Assembly (NCBI RefSeq): GCF_006494365.1
Contig: NZ_VHIP01000002.1
Location: 372,001 to 436,000, forward strand
Source: Aestuariibacter sp. GS-14
Lineage (GTDB): Bacteria > Pseudomonadota > Gammaproteobacteria > Enterobacterales > Alteromonadaceae
DNA: 64,000 nt
Reading direction: 5' to 3'
In this document: positions 8,719 to 18,466 of the stretch, one piece after another
How the letters are laid out: every line of letters starts with the position of its first letter
Numbering within the stretch: the stretch's first letter is position 1
Position numbers and translations under genes: made by a program
The notes under the pieces: generated by a model
Database searches by the model: none
What the model saw: only the letters and a program-made list of their open reading frames with translations
Told to the model about the DNA's origin: nothing

Positions 8719-9714
8719 TTACTGATATGCGTCCAGTTTCGCCAAATAGGCAGCTTTGTCGATGTCGGGTAACCAGGTTACATTAAAGGCGTTAGCCATC
8801 AGGGTTTTAAGCTCTGATTGGGTAAAGTCACCTTCCTGCTGTAACGCTATCAGGTTTTCGTTCATATAGGCCCGGAAATAGGCAGGATCGTCTGAGTTAA
8901 TTGTAGCCAGCATGCCTTTGTCCAGCATGGTGCGAATTTCTTTAGCGGTTAAGGACTGTACTACGAACTGGTTAGACACCGGACACACAGTCAGTCCGAG
9001 CTTTTTCTCCACTATTAGTGCGCACAGCTCTTCTGACTCCAGTGAATTTACACCGTGATCGATTCGGTCAACACCAATGTCTTCAATTACCTGGCGAATG
9101 TGCTCTAAGGTATTTTTCTGATTCACATCGCAGTGCATCGTTAGTTTCAGGCCCCATTGTTTGGCCAGCGCAAATACGTCTTTAAACTTCATTGGAGGGT
9201 TGTTGAATTCGTCGGAATCCAGTCCAACACCTATTAGCCAGTCAAGGTAGGGTTTAGCCATGTGCAGGTGTTCCATGGCGGATTCTGCTGACATATCGCG
9301 CAAAAAACACATAATTAACTGGCTTCGAATGCCCAATTGCTGCTCTGCATCAACCTGGGCTTTGCGAATGCCGGTGATCACGGTTTCAAACGCCACACCA
9401 CGAGTAGTGTGGCCTTGTGGGTCAAAAAATATTTCAGCGTACACTACATTTTGGGCTGCGGCTTTTTCCAGATAGTCCCAGGTGAGTTTGTAGAAATCAG
9501 ACTCATCCACAAGGACACTCATACCGGCGTAATAAATAGTTAAAAACGAGGGCAAATCATGAAAATCATAGGCCGCAATCAGGGCCTCGGGGCTGTCGAA
9601 AGGTAGTTCAATCCCGTTCTTTTCTGCTAACGCAAAACTGAGTTCTGGCTCCAGGGTGCCTTCAATGTGAACATGAAGTTCTGCTTTGGGCATACCTTCA
9701 ATAAATGCCTGCAT
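8719..9714 (-). CDS. Adenosine deaminase superfamily protein, adenine/N6-substituted adenine deaminase-like
   Basis: A 331-residue amidohydrolase of the adenosine/adenine deaminase family (COG1816). The visible parts are the metal-binding HVHIEG (H14, H16), the adenine-deaminase-type stretch EIFFDPQGHTTRG, the metal His at 194, the RIDHG histidine (H220) and NSDDPAY with D275/D276. The usual HAGE motif is HCDV here, so the catalytic glutamate three residues after the metal His is valine. That change argues against a standard adenosine or adenine deaminase. A related enzyme from an Alteromonadaceae species was reported, as I recall, to act on N6-isopentenyladenine (cytokinin), so a modified-purine substrate is plausible. 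It lies 108 bp upstream of the dgcN start on the same strand. Confidence 0.8.
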   Translation of the reverse strand: MQAFIEGMPKAELHVHIEGTLEPELSFALAEKNGIELPFDSPEALIAAYDFHDLPSFLTIYYAGMSVLVDESDFYKLTWDYLEKAAAQNVVYAEIFFDPQGHTTRGVAFETVITGIRKAQVDAEQQLGIRSQLIMCFLRDMSAESAMEHLHMAKPYLDWLIGVGLDSDEFNNPPMKFKDVFALAKQWGLKLTMHCDVNQKNTLEHIRQVIEDIGVDRIDHGVNSLESEELCALIVEKKLGLTVCPVSNQFVVQSLTAKEIRTMLDKGMLATINSDDPAYFRAYMNENLIALQQEGDFTQSELKTLMANAFNVTWLPDIDKAAYLAKLDAYQ

Positions 9715-9901
9715 AAACGACTTCCTTTTATTATTAGTCTGGGTAAGCTTTTGTAAGGTGTAGCAAGCTTTGTTCCCTCAATAAGTAACGGCTATGCAGT
9801 TGAATTTTATACGATATATAAAGTTACCTTTGGAATGGCATTGGTGAAGTGATTCATTTCGGTGCAGCATTGCCCGCTTTACTGGCAGGCAAACACAGCT
9901 A

Positions 9902-10345
9902 TTAGCGGCGCAGTTTGGGTTTACCCCTTTGCCAGAATTGTGCGCCGTCGTAGGGTAAATCGTCTTCCACGGTAAAGGTTTTGTCAGCAATGAGTTTGCC
10001 GTCCAGTTCCAGTGTCATACGCCAGTCGCCAACTTTGTTTTCTAGCGGCTCCCACAGCGTATCACCAAGGTAAAAGTCCCAATTGTTTGAGCGTACATAT
10101 TCCTCGCCATCAAAGGGGGGCATGGGGATGCCATCCTCATCCGGGATATCCGGGTGATAGATGCAATAGCGTACTTTGCTGTTTTTGGCGCGTTTGATGT
10201 TAACAATAAAACCAAATTCTATATCCAGTTCCAGCGGGACCTGATAGGTAAAGGTTTTAATTTTAGGCAGGGCTTTGTCGTCGGCGTCCCACTTTGAGTG
10301 GATACCATAAGTAACAATGTCTACAAGGGGTTTGGGTTTAGCCAT
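9902..10345 (-). CDS. DUF3859 domain-containing protein
   Basis: A 147-residue protein with an all-beta pattern: VDIVTYGIHSKW at the N terminus, FGFIVNIKRAKNSKVRYCIYHPDIPDEDG in the middle, and WRMTLELDGKLIADKTFTVE at the end, which fits DUF3859. The start is set at the ATG at 10345 (MAKPKPLVD) because the upstream in-frame ATG adds a hydrophobic stretch that is not part of the family and has no ribosome-binding site. No enzymatic motif is visible and the function is unknown. Confidence 0.75.
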   Translation of the reverse strand: MAKPKPLVDIVTYGIHSKWDADDKALPKIKTFTYQVPLELDIEFGFIVNIKRAKNSKVRYCIYHPDIPDEDGIPMPPFDGEEYVRSNNWDFYLGDTLWEPLENKVGDWRMTLELDGKLIADKTFTVEDDLPYDGAQFWQRGKPKLRR

Positions 10346-10466
10346 GTACAGTATAAATTCGATGCTGATAATTTGTATTACAATAACGATACTATAACAG
10401 AGATACGTTCTCATCGCTGCCAGAGTGTGGCACAGTATCGAAATTATCGTTTAAAGTTCAAAATAT

Positions 10467-11555
10467 ATGTCCGTAAATAGAAGTAAGCCCAGCAAACGGC
10501 AGTCAACCGTTCGTAACGTCTTGTTTAGCCTGATTGCTTTAACTACTGGGAATGCACAAGCCGCGGTTACGTCCACCGTTTTGGACGAAAAAGCGGGCTT
10601 TCAGGCGGTAACCTGGACAAACAACACCGTGTTGGTATCTGGTACACACGGCAGTGCGTACCTCTCAACAAACAACGGCAAGCAGTTCACTAAACTCAGC
10701 CTGCCGCCCGACACTGAGGCATTGCAATTTCGCGACAATCAATGGTTTCGCGATGGCAGTATAGTGTTGATGAGCGCGGGAGAGGGCGCGCAGTCCAGGC
10801 TTTATTATTTAGCGGCAAATGACGAAAAAATACAAAGCGCTAACTGGCAATTAGTGAAGCAGGGTGAGCATGAGCATGTATTTTTTGACTGCATGGCGTT
10901 TACTGAGCAGGGTGAGGGCTGGCTTTATGGTGATTCGGATAAGCAAGGTTTGTATATCTTACATACTCACAATAGCGGTAAGGACTGGACGCGCCAGGTG
11001 ATGCCAGTTACCGCGCAGGCATCGGAAGGGGGCTTTGCGTCCAGCGGAACCTGTGTGGCGGCAATGGGGGATTGGGTTGCTATCGGCACAGGAAACAGCC
11101 TGCAACCAGGGTTGTTACTTAAACAACAGAATCAACCCTGGCAGCGATTCGCTGCGTTATTCGAAGGCGGCGAAGCGGCGGGTATTTTTAGTATTCAGCT
11201 CAGTCACAATACGCTGTATGCCTTTGGGGGGAGCCTGAAACACCAACAAGCTGCCGCTGCATTTAAGTTCGATACTAATAAAGCTGAATGGCAGGCATTG
11301 CCCACCCCGGCGTTAAACGGGGCGATTTATGGTTCAGCATTGTATTTCCATAGCCAAAATGACTCGCTGCCTGGTGTATTGATCAGCAATCCGCAGGGGG
11401 TATATTTGCTTTCCTCAGGCAGTACGCGCTGGCAAAATATCAGCAACAGCAACATATGGAGCCTGGCTTGTAAAACCGGGGCCGGATGTATTGGTGTGGG
11501 GAAAAGCGGTGTGGTTGAATACTATTCACCTGAAAGCTTGTCTGCTGCGCGTTAA
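10467..11555 (+). CDS. Secreted BNR/YCF48-like beta-propeller protein
   Basis: A 362-residue exported protein. Residues 1-33 form a basic N-region, a hydrophobic core (VLFSLIALTTG) and an AQA cleavage site. The mature part repeats the propeller pattern seen in YCF48/Asp-box proteins, such as GTHGSAYLSTNNGKQFTKLSL, YILHTHNSGKDWTRQVM and VLISNPQGVYLLSSGSTRW. Such proteins are often cofactors for oxidoreductases, transporters or assembly, but no partner is evident here. It is followed 25 bp later by the DUF445 gene on the same strand, so the two may be cotranscribed. Confidence 0.7.
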   Translation: MSVNRSKPSKRQSTVRNVLFSLIALTTGNAQAAVTSTVLDEKAGFQAVTWTNNTVLVSGTHGSAYLSTNNGKQFTKLSLPPDTEALQFRDNQWFRDGSIVLMSAGEGAQSRLYYLAANDEKIQSANWQLVKQGEHEHVFFDCMAFTEQGEGWLYGDSDKQGLYILHTHNSGKDWTRQVMPVTAQASEGGFASSGTCVAAMGDWVAIGTGNSLQPGLLLKQQNQPWQRFAALFEGGEAAGIFSIQLSHNTLYAFGGSLKHQQAAAAFKFDTNKAEWQALPTPALNGAIYGSALYFHSQNDSLPGVLISNPQGVYLLSSGSTRWQNISNSNIWSLACKTGAGCIGVGKSGVVEYYSPESLSAAR

Positions 11556-11580
11556 TGTAAAACGAAAAGCATAACTGCTA

Positions 11581-12879
11581 ATGATGGATGTTAATAAAGC
11601 CAAGCAGCTTTCACGTGCCAAACGTCAGGCAACAGCCTGTCTGTTGGTTGCTGCCTGCGTGTTTATAGCGATTACCGTAACGCAAACATTATTGCCTGAC
11701 GTTGGTGGGCAATGGTGGCTCCAATTGATCAAGATGATCAGTGAGGCCGCGCTGGTGGGCGGGTTGGCAGACTGGTTTGCTGTTAGTGCGTTGTTCAGGC
11801 CGATCCCGTCATCGCATCCGATTCCGCATACCAATATTGTGGCTAATAATCAGACGGTTATTGCACAGAATCTTGCTGAATTTGTTAAAGACAAATTTTT
11901 CCACAAGGATGCCATTGAATCGCTGGTTTCAGGTAGTCATCCAGCTAAGGCCGTAGGCAACTGGTTACAACACTCCGCTAACGCTGAGCGTCTGGCGAAG
12001 TACATTAACGACAGCCTGGCTGGCCTGCTGCATGTTATCGACGATAAACCTATTAAAGCTGCGTTACATAAAGGCGTTCACAATGCACTGAGTCATATTG
12101 AACTGGCTTCTATTGTGGCGGGTAGCATGAAAGTGCTAACCAAAGATGGCCGTCATCAGCGGTTACTGAATAAAGTGATAAACAAGTTGTCTGAGTCGCT
12201 TCAACAGGAACCCACCCAACAATTTATTGCCGACAAGCTTACTGATTGGCTAAAAACAGAGCATCGCAGGCTGGAGAAAATACTCCCGTCAGGCTGGCTC
12301 AGTGAGCAGGGAGCCAGTATTGCGGTGAGTGCACTGTCGCATATTCTGGCCGATATTAATCGGGACCCAAACCATCCGATTCGGGTGGAATTAAATACCC
12401 AGCTCGACAAACTCATTGGCGATCTTGAACACAATGAAGATGCGAAGCAAAAACTGAATGATTTCCGGGACCGCCTCATACACAGCGACACATTAGCACA
12501 ATACCTCAATGGTATTGTTGCCGACATCAAGCTTTGGTTGGCCAATGATATTGCCTCTGAAAACGGGCATATACGAGTGCGATTAGGGCGCTGGTTGCAA
12601 ACCATGGGTGAAAAATTAACTCAGGACACACAGCTACAACAAGCAGTAGATCATCATATTGGCGTTGCAGCCCGTTATGCTGCACCAGAAATGGCGGCGT
12701 TTCTGGCCGGTCACATTCGCAAAACGATTGAAAGTTGGGATGCTGCGCAGCTATCGCAGCAAATTGAACTGAACATAGGCAAAGACCTGCAAAAGGTACG
12801 TATTAACGGCACCATTGTGGGTGGTCTTATAGGAGGCCTGTTGTTCGGTATTGAGCAACTTATTCATTTCCTCGCTTAA
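11581..12879 (+). CDS. DUF445 family membrane protein (YjiN-like)
   Basis: A 432-residue protein with a membrane helix near residues 20-40 (ACLLVAACVFIAITV) and another at the extreme C terminus (GTIVGGLIGGLLFGIEQLIHFL), separated by a long helical domain. This two-anchor architecture and the WWLQLIKMISEAALVGGLADWFAVSALFRPIP-type N-terminal signature (seen as SEAALVGGLADWFAVSALF) are diagnostic of DUF445. The family is widespread at the inner membrane but has no assigned activity. Confidence 0.88.
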   Translation: MMDVNKAKQLSRAKRQATACLLVAACVFIAITVTQTLLPDVGGQWWLQLIKMISEAALVGGLADWFAVSALFRPIPSSHPIPHTNIVANNQTVIAQNLAEFVKDKFFHKDAIESLVSGSHPAKAVGNWLQHSANAERLAKYINDSLAGLLHVIDDKPIKAALHKGVHNALSHIELASIVAGSMKVLTKDGRHQRLLNKVINKLSESLQQEPTQQFIADKLTDWLKTEHRRLEKILPSGWLSEQGASIAVSALSHILADINRDPNHPIRVELNTQLDKLIGDLEHNEDAKQKLNDFRDRLIHSDTLAQYLNGIVADIKLWLANDIASENGHIRVRLGRWLQTMGEKLTQDTQLQQAVDHHIGVAARYAAPEMAAFLAGHIRKTIESWDAAQLSQQIELNIGKDLQKVRINGTIVGGLIGGLLFGIEQLIHFLA

Positions 12880-13105
12880 GCGTTTCATTGCGCTAAACGT
12901 GTTCGTTATTCCATGTAATCTCACTATTTCTCATATCAACCCGGTGCCATTTGTTCCGCCGGTGGAGCAGTTTTGTAAACTCAGTGTAAAGATAGGTTAA
13001 GGCGCTTGAATTGTATGATTTATCACGTATCAATATCGCCCATAAATGGTGAGTAAAGCCATATAACAGCGTATTACCAGATAAGAATACAAGGGCAAAT
13101 TACCC

Positions 13106-14305
13106 ATGCTAAAAGGAACCGGTTCGTTAATTAACATTGCAGTGGGACTGATCATTGTATGTGCCTCGGCGTTCGCGTTGTCCCGTATGTATGCACCTGA
13201 CGCCATCAGTGAAGCGCAGCTATTGGCACCGGTGCAGCGCGGCGATATAGAAACCACCATCGTTGCCACCGGGCAACTTGAGCCCAAGCGATACGTTGAA
13301 GTTGGCGCACAGGTTTCCGGCCAGGTAGATGCCATTTATGTTGAAGAAGGTAACGTGGTTACCGAAGGACAGTTGTTAGTGGATATTGATGCCACCGTAT
13401 TTCGTACTCAGGTGCAAAAAACAGAGGCGAATCTGGACAACAAGCGCGCACAGCTTGAGCAGTTAAAAGCAGAGAGAGAGCTGGCAATACTGCGAGCCAA
13501 ACGCAACGAGCGCCTGCATGCGCAGGATGCCGTGAGTGAAGACGAAGTGTATGCCAGTCAAACTAATGTGCGTGTGCTCGACTCTAAAATCAGTGCTTCG
13601 ATTGCGCAAATTAAAGCCGATGAAGCCTCACTGGAAGGTGACAGAGCAACACTGGGCTTTGCTAAAATCTATGCGCCAATCGCCGGAACCGTTGCTACCA
13701 TAAAAGTGCGTCAGGGGCAGACCCTGAACGCCAATCAGAATGCGCCCACGTTATTGCAAATCTCTGATCTGAATACCATGACCGTAAGAGCGGAAGTATC
13801 AGAAGCTGACGTAGGTAAGTTGTATCCGGGTATGCCGGTGTACTTTACCACGCTGGGTGATACTAAAACCCGCTATCACTCAGTTGTTCGCCAGGTATTG
13901 CCAACCCCCAATGTGGTGAACGACGTGGTGCTTTATCAGGTGCTCATTGATATTGAAAACAACAATGGCGCGTTGATGGATGCCATGACTACTCAAGTGT
14001 TTTTTGTACTTGAGCGCAAAGCCAACACCTTATTGGTGCCGCTTGCTGCGCTTAAGGGGCCGCCGCATCATCCGTTTGTATTGGTGGCAACGGCGCAGGG
14101 CAATGAGCCTCGTCAGGTTAAAGTAGGGATTAAAAACCGTACTGTGACAGAAATACTCGATGGCCTGAGTGAAGATGAGCAGGTGGTGGCAGGCGTGCGC
14201 GGTGCTACTGGACGAAGCCAACGCAGTCAACAGGACGGCCCACCTGGAATGCCACCTGGCATGCCTCCCGGTGCACCGGGCGGGGGACGCCGTGGTGGGT
14301 TCTAG
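13106..14305 (+). CDS. macA: Periplasmic adaptor subunit of MacAB-type efflux pump
   Basis: A 399-residue HlyD/MacA-type membrane fusion protein that links the MacB transporter to an outer-membrane channel. It has one N-terminal membrane anchor (residues 8-28), a biotinyl-lipoyl half motif (ETTIVATGQLEPKRYVEVGAQVSGQVD), a coiled-coil hairpin of roughly 95 residues rich in K, E and A, then the second lipoyl half and beta-barrel domains. The last 25 residues are an unusual Pro/Gly/Met-rich tail ending RRGGF. The macB start lies within its last codons, so the two are translationally coupled. Confidence 0.92.
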   Translation: MLKGTGSLINIAVGLIIVCASAFALSRMYAPDAISEAQLLAPVQRGDIETTIVATGQLEPKRYVEVGAQVSGQVDAIYVEEGNVVTEGQLLVDIDATVFRTQVQKTEANLDNKRAQLEQLKAERELAILRAKRNERLHAQDAVSEDEVYASQTNVRVLDSKISASIAQIKADEASLEGDRATLGFAKIYAPIAGTVATIKVRQGQTLNANQNAPTLLQISDLNTMTVRAEVSEADVGKLYPGMPVYFTTLGDTKTRYHSVVRQVLPTPNVVNDVVLYQVLIDIENNNGALMDAMTTQVFFVLERKANTLLVPLAALKGPPHHPFVLVATAQGNEPRQVKVGIKNRTVTEILDGLSEDEQVVAGVRGATGRSQRSQQDGPPGMPPGMPPGAPGGGRRGGF

Positions 14306-16229
14306 TCCTCTCATCACACTGGATAATGTGAGCCGTAGTTACCAGTCTGAAGGCGCTGAAGTCACCGCACTCAAAGGCGTATCGCTCACTATTCACAAAG
14401 GCGAGTTTGTGGCGATCATGGGGCAGTCTGGCTCGGGTAAATCTACTCTGATGAATATTCTGGGGTGTCTGGATAAGCCTACTGCTGGGACGTATCGAAT
14501 ACATGGCCGGTCGGTGGCAGAACTGAACGACAATCAACTGGCGGCGCTACGACTCAAAACGTTTGGGTTTGTGTTCCAGCGTTATCAGTTGTTGTCTACG
14601 TTAACTGCGCAACAAAATGTGGCGTTACCTGCTATTTACAGCAATACCAGTGAAGCCGAGCGCAATACCAATGCTGCCCGGTTGCTGGGCAAGCTGGGGT
14701 TGGCTGATCGTATATTGCATCGGCCGGGAGAGCTTTCTGGCGGACAGCAGCAACGGGTATCGGTTGCACGGGCGCTCATCAATGGCGCAGAAGTGATTTT
14801 GGCCGACGAACCAACCGGTGCACTGGACTCTGCCAGTGGAGAGCAATTGCTGGCATTGCTGACTTCGTTACACAGGGAGGGGGTGACCATTATTTTAATC
14901 ACCCACGATCCTGCGGTAGCAGAACACGCTCAGCGACAGGTTAAATTACTGGACGGCGAGATTGTGGAAGATACCGGCGTTCACCCGGGCGAACCTTTTT
15001 TAGTTGAACGCGATTCACCTGTTGTAGCGGAATTTCCCAGTATTTCAACGGGCGCAGCGCTTAGCATGGCGTTTTCATCGTTGCGACTAAACTGGTTCAG
15101 AACCCTACTTACTTTACTTGGGATCATCATCGGCGTAGCGGCAGTGGTTACCATGATGGCTATCGGAGAGGGCGGTAAACAGGACGTGCTTAAACGCATA
15201 GAAGCGATTGGGACAAACCTGATTTCTATTCGACCTGGTGGTGGCAATATTCGCAGTTCGGGTGACATTGCCTCACTCACCCTCGACGATGCCAATGCAC
15301 TCGAGCAAATAGACGGGGCGTTGTACGTGGCACCAGAGCGCAGCAGCCGGGCAACCATTCGCTACACCGATAACGACTTTTCTGGTCGAATAACGGGTAC
15401 CACACCTGCGTATTTTTATGCCAAAGACTGGGAAATGTCTCAGGGCGTGTTTTTTACCAACGACGACGTAACGAGCTATGCACCAGTAGTGGTAATAGGC
15501 GATACCGTGGCGGAAACCTTGTTTGAAGATAAATATCGGGCAGTGGGTGAATACATACTGATGAAAAATGCGTTTTATCAGGTTATTGGCGTACTGAAAT
15601 CCAAGGGCGCCAATGCTGGTGGCAGTGACATGGATGACGAAGTGCTCATTCCCATCACTACGGGGCGACTAAAGGTGTTTGGGCGACCTTATTTAAGCAG
15701 TATCACCATAAAAGCGGCCTCTACTGAGGCGGCTACCGCTATACAGGCACAAGCACTGGCCATTCTGACTGAACGACATGGTAAAGAAGATGTCATGGTG
15801 CGTACCACGGATTCACTGGTAGAAGCGGTTACCGAAACTCAAAATACCCTAACCTGGCTATTGGCATCGGTAGCCGGCATTTCGTTGTTTGTTGGCGGAA
15901 TTGGGGTGATGAACATCATGCTGGTAAATGTATCTGAGCGAAAACGCGAAATTGGCCTGCGTATGGCAACGGGTGCCAAGCCTGGCGATATCTTAAAACA
16001 GTTTAATATTGAAGCCTGGGTGGTGTGCGTGCTGGGGGGCTTTGTGGGTATTTTATTGGGATATGCCGTGATATTTGCAATATCGCAGTTTTCCATTTCG
16101 GTGGCTTACACCTGGCTGCCTCCGGTACTGGCCTTTTTCACGTCACTGGTGGTAGGCGTGTTATTTGGCTTCGCTCCTGCGCACAAGGCTGCGCGACTAA
16201 ACCCCATTGACGCGCTGGCAGAGGAGTAA
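14292..16229 (+). CDS. macB: MacB-type ABC transporter, fused ATPase and permease
   Basis: A 645-residue transporter. The N-terminal ATPase domain has Walker A GQSGSGKS, signature LSGGQQQR, Walker B VILADEPTGALD and the H-loop ITHDP. It is followed by the four-helix MacB permease with a large periplasmic domain and the C-terminal VGGIGVMNIMLVNVSERKREIGLRMA motif. It pumps macrolides, peptides or lipids by periplasmic mechanotransmission. The start is placed at the GTG at 14292, or the GTG at 14295, because GGGGGAC lies just upstream. An ATG at 14169 would add 41 residues unrelated to the family that run out of frame inside macA. Confidence 0.92.
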   Translation: MVGSSPLITLDNVSRSYQSEGAEVTALKGVSLTIHKGEFVAIMGQSGSGKSTLMNILGCLDKPTAGTYRIHGRSVAELNDNQLAALRLKTFGFVFQRYQLLSTLTAQQNVALPAIYSNTSEAERNTNAARLLGKLGLADRILHRPGELSGGQQQRVSVARALINGAEVILADEPTGALDSASGEQLLALLTSLHREGVTIILITHDPAVAEHAQRQVKLLDGEIVEDTGVHPGEPFLVERDSPVVAEFPSISTGAALSMAFSSLRLNWFRTLLTLLGIIIGVAAVVTMMAIGEGGKQDVLKRIEAIGTNLISIRPGGGNIRSSGDIASLTLDDANALEQIDGALYVAPERSSRATIRYTDNDFSGRITGTTPAYFYAKDWEMSQGVFFTNDDVTSYAPVVVIGDTVAETLFEDKYRAVGEYILMKNAFYQVIGVLKSKGANAGGSDMDDEVLIPITTGRLKVFGRPYLSSITIKAASTEAATAIQAQALAILTERHGKEDVMVRTTDSLVEAVTETQNTLTWLLASVAGISLFVGGIGVMNIMLVNVSERKREIGLRMATGAKPGDILKQFNIEAWVVCVLGGFVGILLGYAVIFAISQFSISVAYTWLPPVLAFFTSLVVGVLFGFAPAHKAARLNPIDALAEE

Positions 16230-16232
16230 ACT

Positions 16233-17630
16233 ATGACACGCAATATTGTTTATCTACGCCAGCAAGTGGTTACAGTTTTTGTAGCAATGTTAGCCGTATT
16301 GGGATTAAGCGCCTGCAGTATGCAAGCGTCGCGTAGTTTTCCGCAAATACCGCTGCCGGAACATTTTCATGCTTTGCAGGATACACACACAGTAACGATT
16401 GATAAAACGTGGTGGCTGGCATTCCATTCACCTGAATTACTCGCGTTGATGCAACAACTTGAAGCGCAAAGTCTGGATCTGGCGAATGCGTCGTTACGGG
16501 TGGAGCGGGCGCGCTTTCAATGGGGGCAGTCGCAAGCCGACAATTTGCCTGCGCTGTCGGGTAGAGCCAGCGGCAGAAGTGCGGAAAACCTGGATAGCGG
16601 CCAGCGTTCAAACGGATCATCTGCATCGGTTGCAATGAGTTACGACGTGGATATATGGGGTTCGCGGGAAGCCAGTATACTGGCAGCAAAACTCAATATT
16701 GATGTAAGTGAAGCCCAGTTGCGCAATCAGTCGGTGTTGTTACAGCAGGCACTTGCTAATGGTTACTTTGCCCAGTTGTCGCTGCAACAACGCTTGGACA
16801 TTGCTCATCAAAATATAACGGCGTCGGAGCAATTGTTGTCGTTAATACAACTGCGATATGAGGCAGGCAGTGCATCGGGTATTGAGCTTGCACAGCAGCG
16901 CAATACGCTGTTAAGTGCAAAAAGTGAGGCTCTAAGGCTGGAAAATCAGCTTGCCTTGAACAACCGGGCATTGGCAGCGTTATTAGCAGACAGTGAATTC
17001 CAGCAACGTGAATTCACCCTACACATTAACAGTATCGCACTGCCCGATATAGATATTCAGCAACCAGCCAGTGTATTACGCCAACGTCCTGATGTGGCAG
17101 CCGCATTTTTACAATTGCAACTGGCTGATATCAACGTGTATCAGGCCAGTGTTGCCGGGCTACCCGGGTTGAGTCTGAGTGCTGATGTGGGGCTGTCGGA
17201 TCTAACGGCATTGGGCAGTGGCTGGACGCTGTCGGCTGCGCTTGGTTCTGCCATGGTGCTGTTTGATAACGGCAAACGTGAACAAGCTGAAAAGGCAGCC
17301 AGTGTGGATACACACATTGCTTTCAATAACCTGGTTATCGCGATTATCTCCGCCGCCAGAGAAATGCAGGATGCCGCCGACAATTATCGGTTTCAGCGCG
17401 ATGCTTATCACCTTGATTTAATTGAACTCGACAACAACAAGCGATTATATGATTTGGCTCAGGCGAAGTATAAATCTGGAGACAGCGATTTTTTAAACCT
17501 GCTCAACGCGCAGCGCAGTTGGTTTAGTGCACAGTTAAATGTGATAAACCGCTATCAAAGCGCACTGGGCGCTGCGGTGGATGTGTATACCGCAGCGAGA
17601 GGTTTACCTGTCGCCAACGCGCAGGGTTAA
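16233..17630 (+). CDS. NodT/CusC-type outer-membrane efflux lipoprotein
   Basis: A 465-residue TolC-family channel protein. The signal peptide ends in a lipobox, LSAC, with the acylated cysteine at residue 28. Two repeated outer membrane efflux domains follow, with long helices containing the typical LRQRPDVAAAFLQLQ segment in the second repeat. It begins 3 bp after the macB stop, so the operon encodes a complete tripartite pump: adaptor, inner-membrane ABC pump and its own outer-membrane exit duct. Its 3' end overlaps the convergent patatin gene by 4 bp. Confidence 0.9.
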   Translation: MTRNIVYLRQQVVTVFVAMLAVLGLSACSMQASRSFPQIPLPEHFHALQDTHTVTIDKTWWLAFHSPELLALMQQLEAQSLDLANASLRVERARFQWGQSQADNLPALSGRASGRSAENLDSGQRSNGSSASVAMSYDVDIWGSREASILAAKLNIDVSEAQLRNQSVLLQQALANGYFAQLSLQQRLDIAHQNITASEQLLSLIQLRYEAGSASGIELAQQRNTLLSAKSEALRLENQLALNNRALAALLADSEFQQREFTLHINSIALPDIDIQQPASVLRQRPDVAAAFLQLQLADINVYQASVAGLPGLSLSADVGLSDLTALGSGWTLSAALGSAMVLFDNGKREQAEKAASVDTHIAFNNLVIAIISAAREMQDAADNYRFQRDAYHLDLIELDNNKRLYDLAQAKYKSGDSDFLNLLNAQRSWFSAQLNVINRYQSALGAAVDVYTAARGLPVANAQG

Positions 17631-18466
17631 GCGGCTACAGCGTGCTGAGCTGCCAGAAATGACTGTGCGGCGTGGCGACCCATTTGATAACCGTCTAACA
17701 ATTTATCGCGTCGCATGGTTAAGCGGCCCACTTTAAATTCCGCTGGTGGCGCAATAATATTAATACGACAGTCTGCCGGCGGCGAGGCAATAAATGCCAG
17801 GGCCTCGTTATAGCGCTTTGCCCGTTGATGCATCGCTTCTAACAGTTGTGGATAGCGGGCGAACACCTTATTGGCTACCCAGGCGCCTTTCTCTTCAGCT
17901 TTCTGATAGCCCCAGGTTTGACTAAGCACAACGGTTATATCTTTGAACCCCTGCTCATAGGCATACTGCACCGGGATCGCATCGGTAACACCGCCATCGA
18001 CATAGCGTGCTTGTTGATAGCGAGGTGGCGTGCGATAAGCCATTGGCAGCGCGCAGGTGGCTTCCATCAATACATCAATATTGTCTGCCGTTACGCGATG
18101 ATATTCGGGCTGGCCGGTTTGCATGTTGGTGATCACCACCACAAGCGGGGTTGATGTGTCGAGGGCTGCAGGGTTTATCGGGTATTTTGCCTGTGCCTCC
18201 TGCCATAGCCATTTTACATCGGTCATATGGCCTTTTAGTACAAAGCGAACCGGACTAAAGAACTTACGCTGAGTAGCAAGACGGGTAATGATTTTGCGGT
18301 TGCGTTGTGCGTTGCCGGTTACATAACCTGCTGCGGTAGTTGCGCCCGCTGAAACGCCCAGAACCAAATCATACGGATCGTAATGGTGGAGTTGAAAAGT
18401 GTTTAACACGCCCGCTGCAAAGGTTCCCCGCATGGCTCCACCTTCAACAACTAATGCACTTTTCAT
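17627..18466 (-). CDS. Patatin-like phospholipase family protein
   Basis: A 279-residue alpha/beta hydrolase of the patatin type. The oxyanion motif VEGGAMRG is at residues 7-14, the nucleophile motif GVSAG gives Ser39, and the catalytic aspartate is in YVDGGVTDAIPV. This Ser-Asp dyad hydrolyses acyl esters of lipids. There is no signal peptide, so it is probably cytosolic or membrane-peripheral (YjjU-like). The 3' end overlaps the efflux lipoprotein gene by 4 bp in tail-to-tail orientation. Confidence 0.9.
   Translation of the reverse strand: MKSALVVEGGAMRGTFAAGVLNTFQLHHYDPYDLVLGVSAGATTAAGYVTGNAQRNRKIITRLATQRKFFSPVRFVLKGHMTDVKWLWQEAQAKYPINPAALDTSTPLVVVITNMQTGQPEYHRVTADNIDVLMEATCALPMAYRTPPRYQQARYVDGGVTDAIPVQYAYEQGFKDITVVLSQTWGYQKAEEKGAWVANKVFARYPQLLEAMHQRAKRYNEALAFIASPPADCRINIIAPPAEFKVGRLTMRRDKLLDGYQMGRHAAQSFLAAQHAVAA

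Noticed and set aside
14169-14291. Upstream ATG extension of macB
   Set aside because: It lies out of frame within macA and adds 41 residues with no family match; GTG at 14292 has a better ribosome-binding site.
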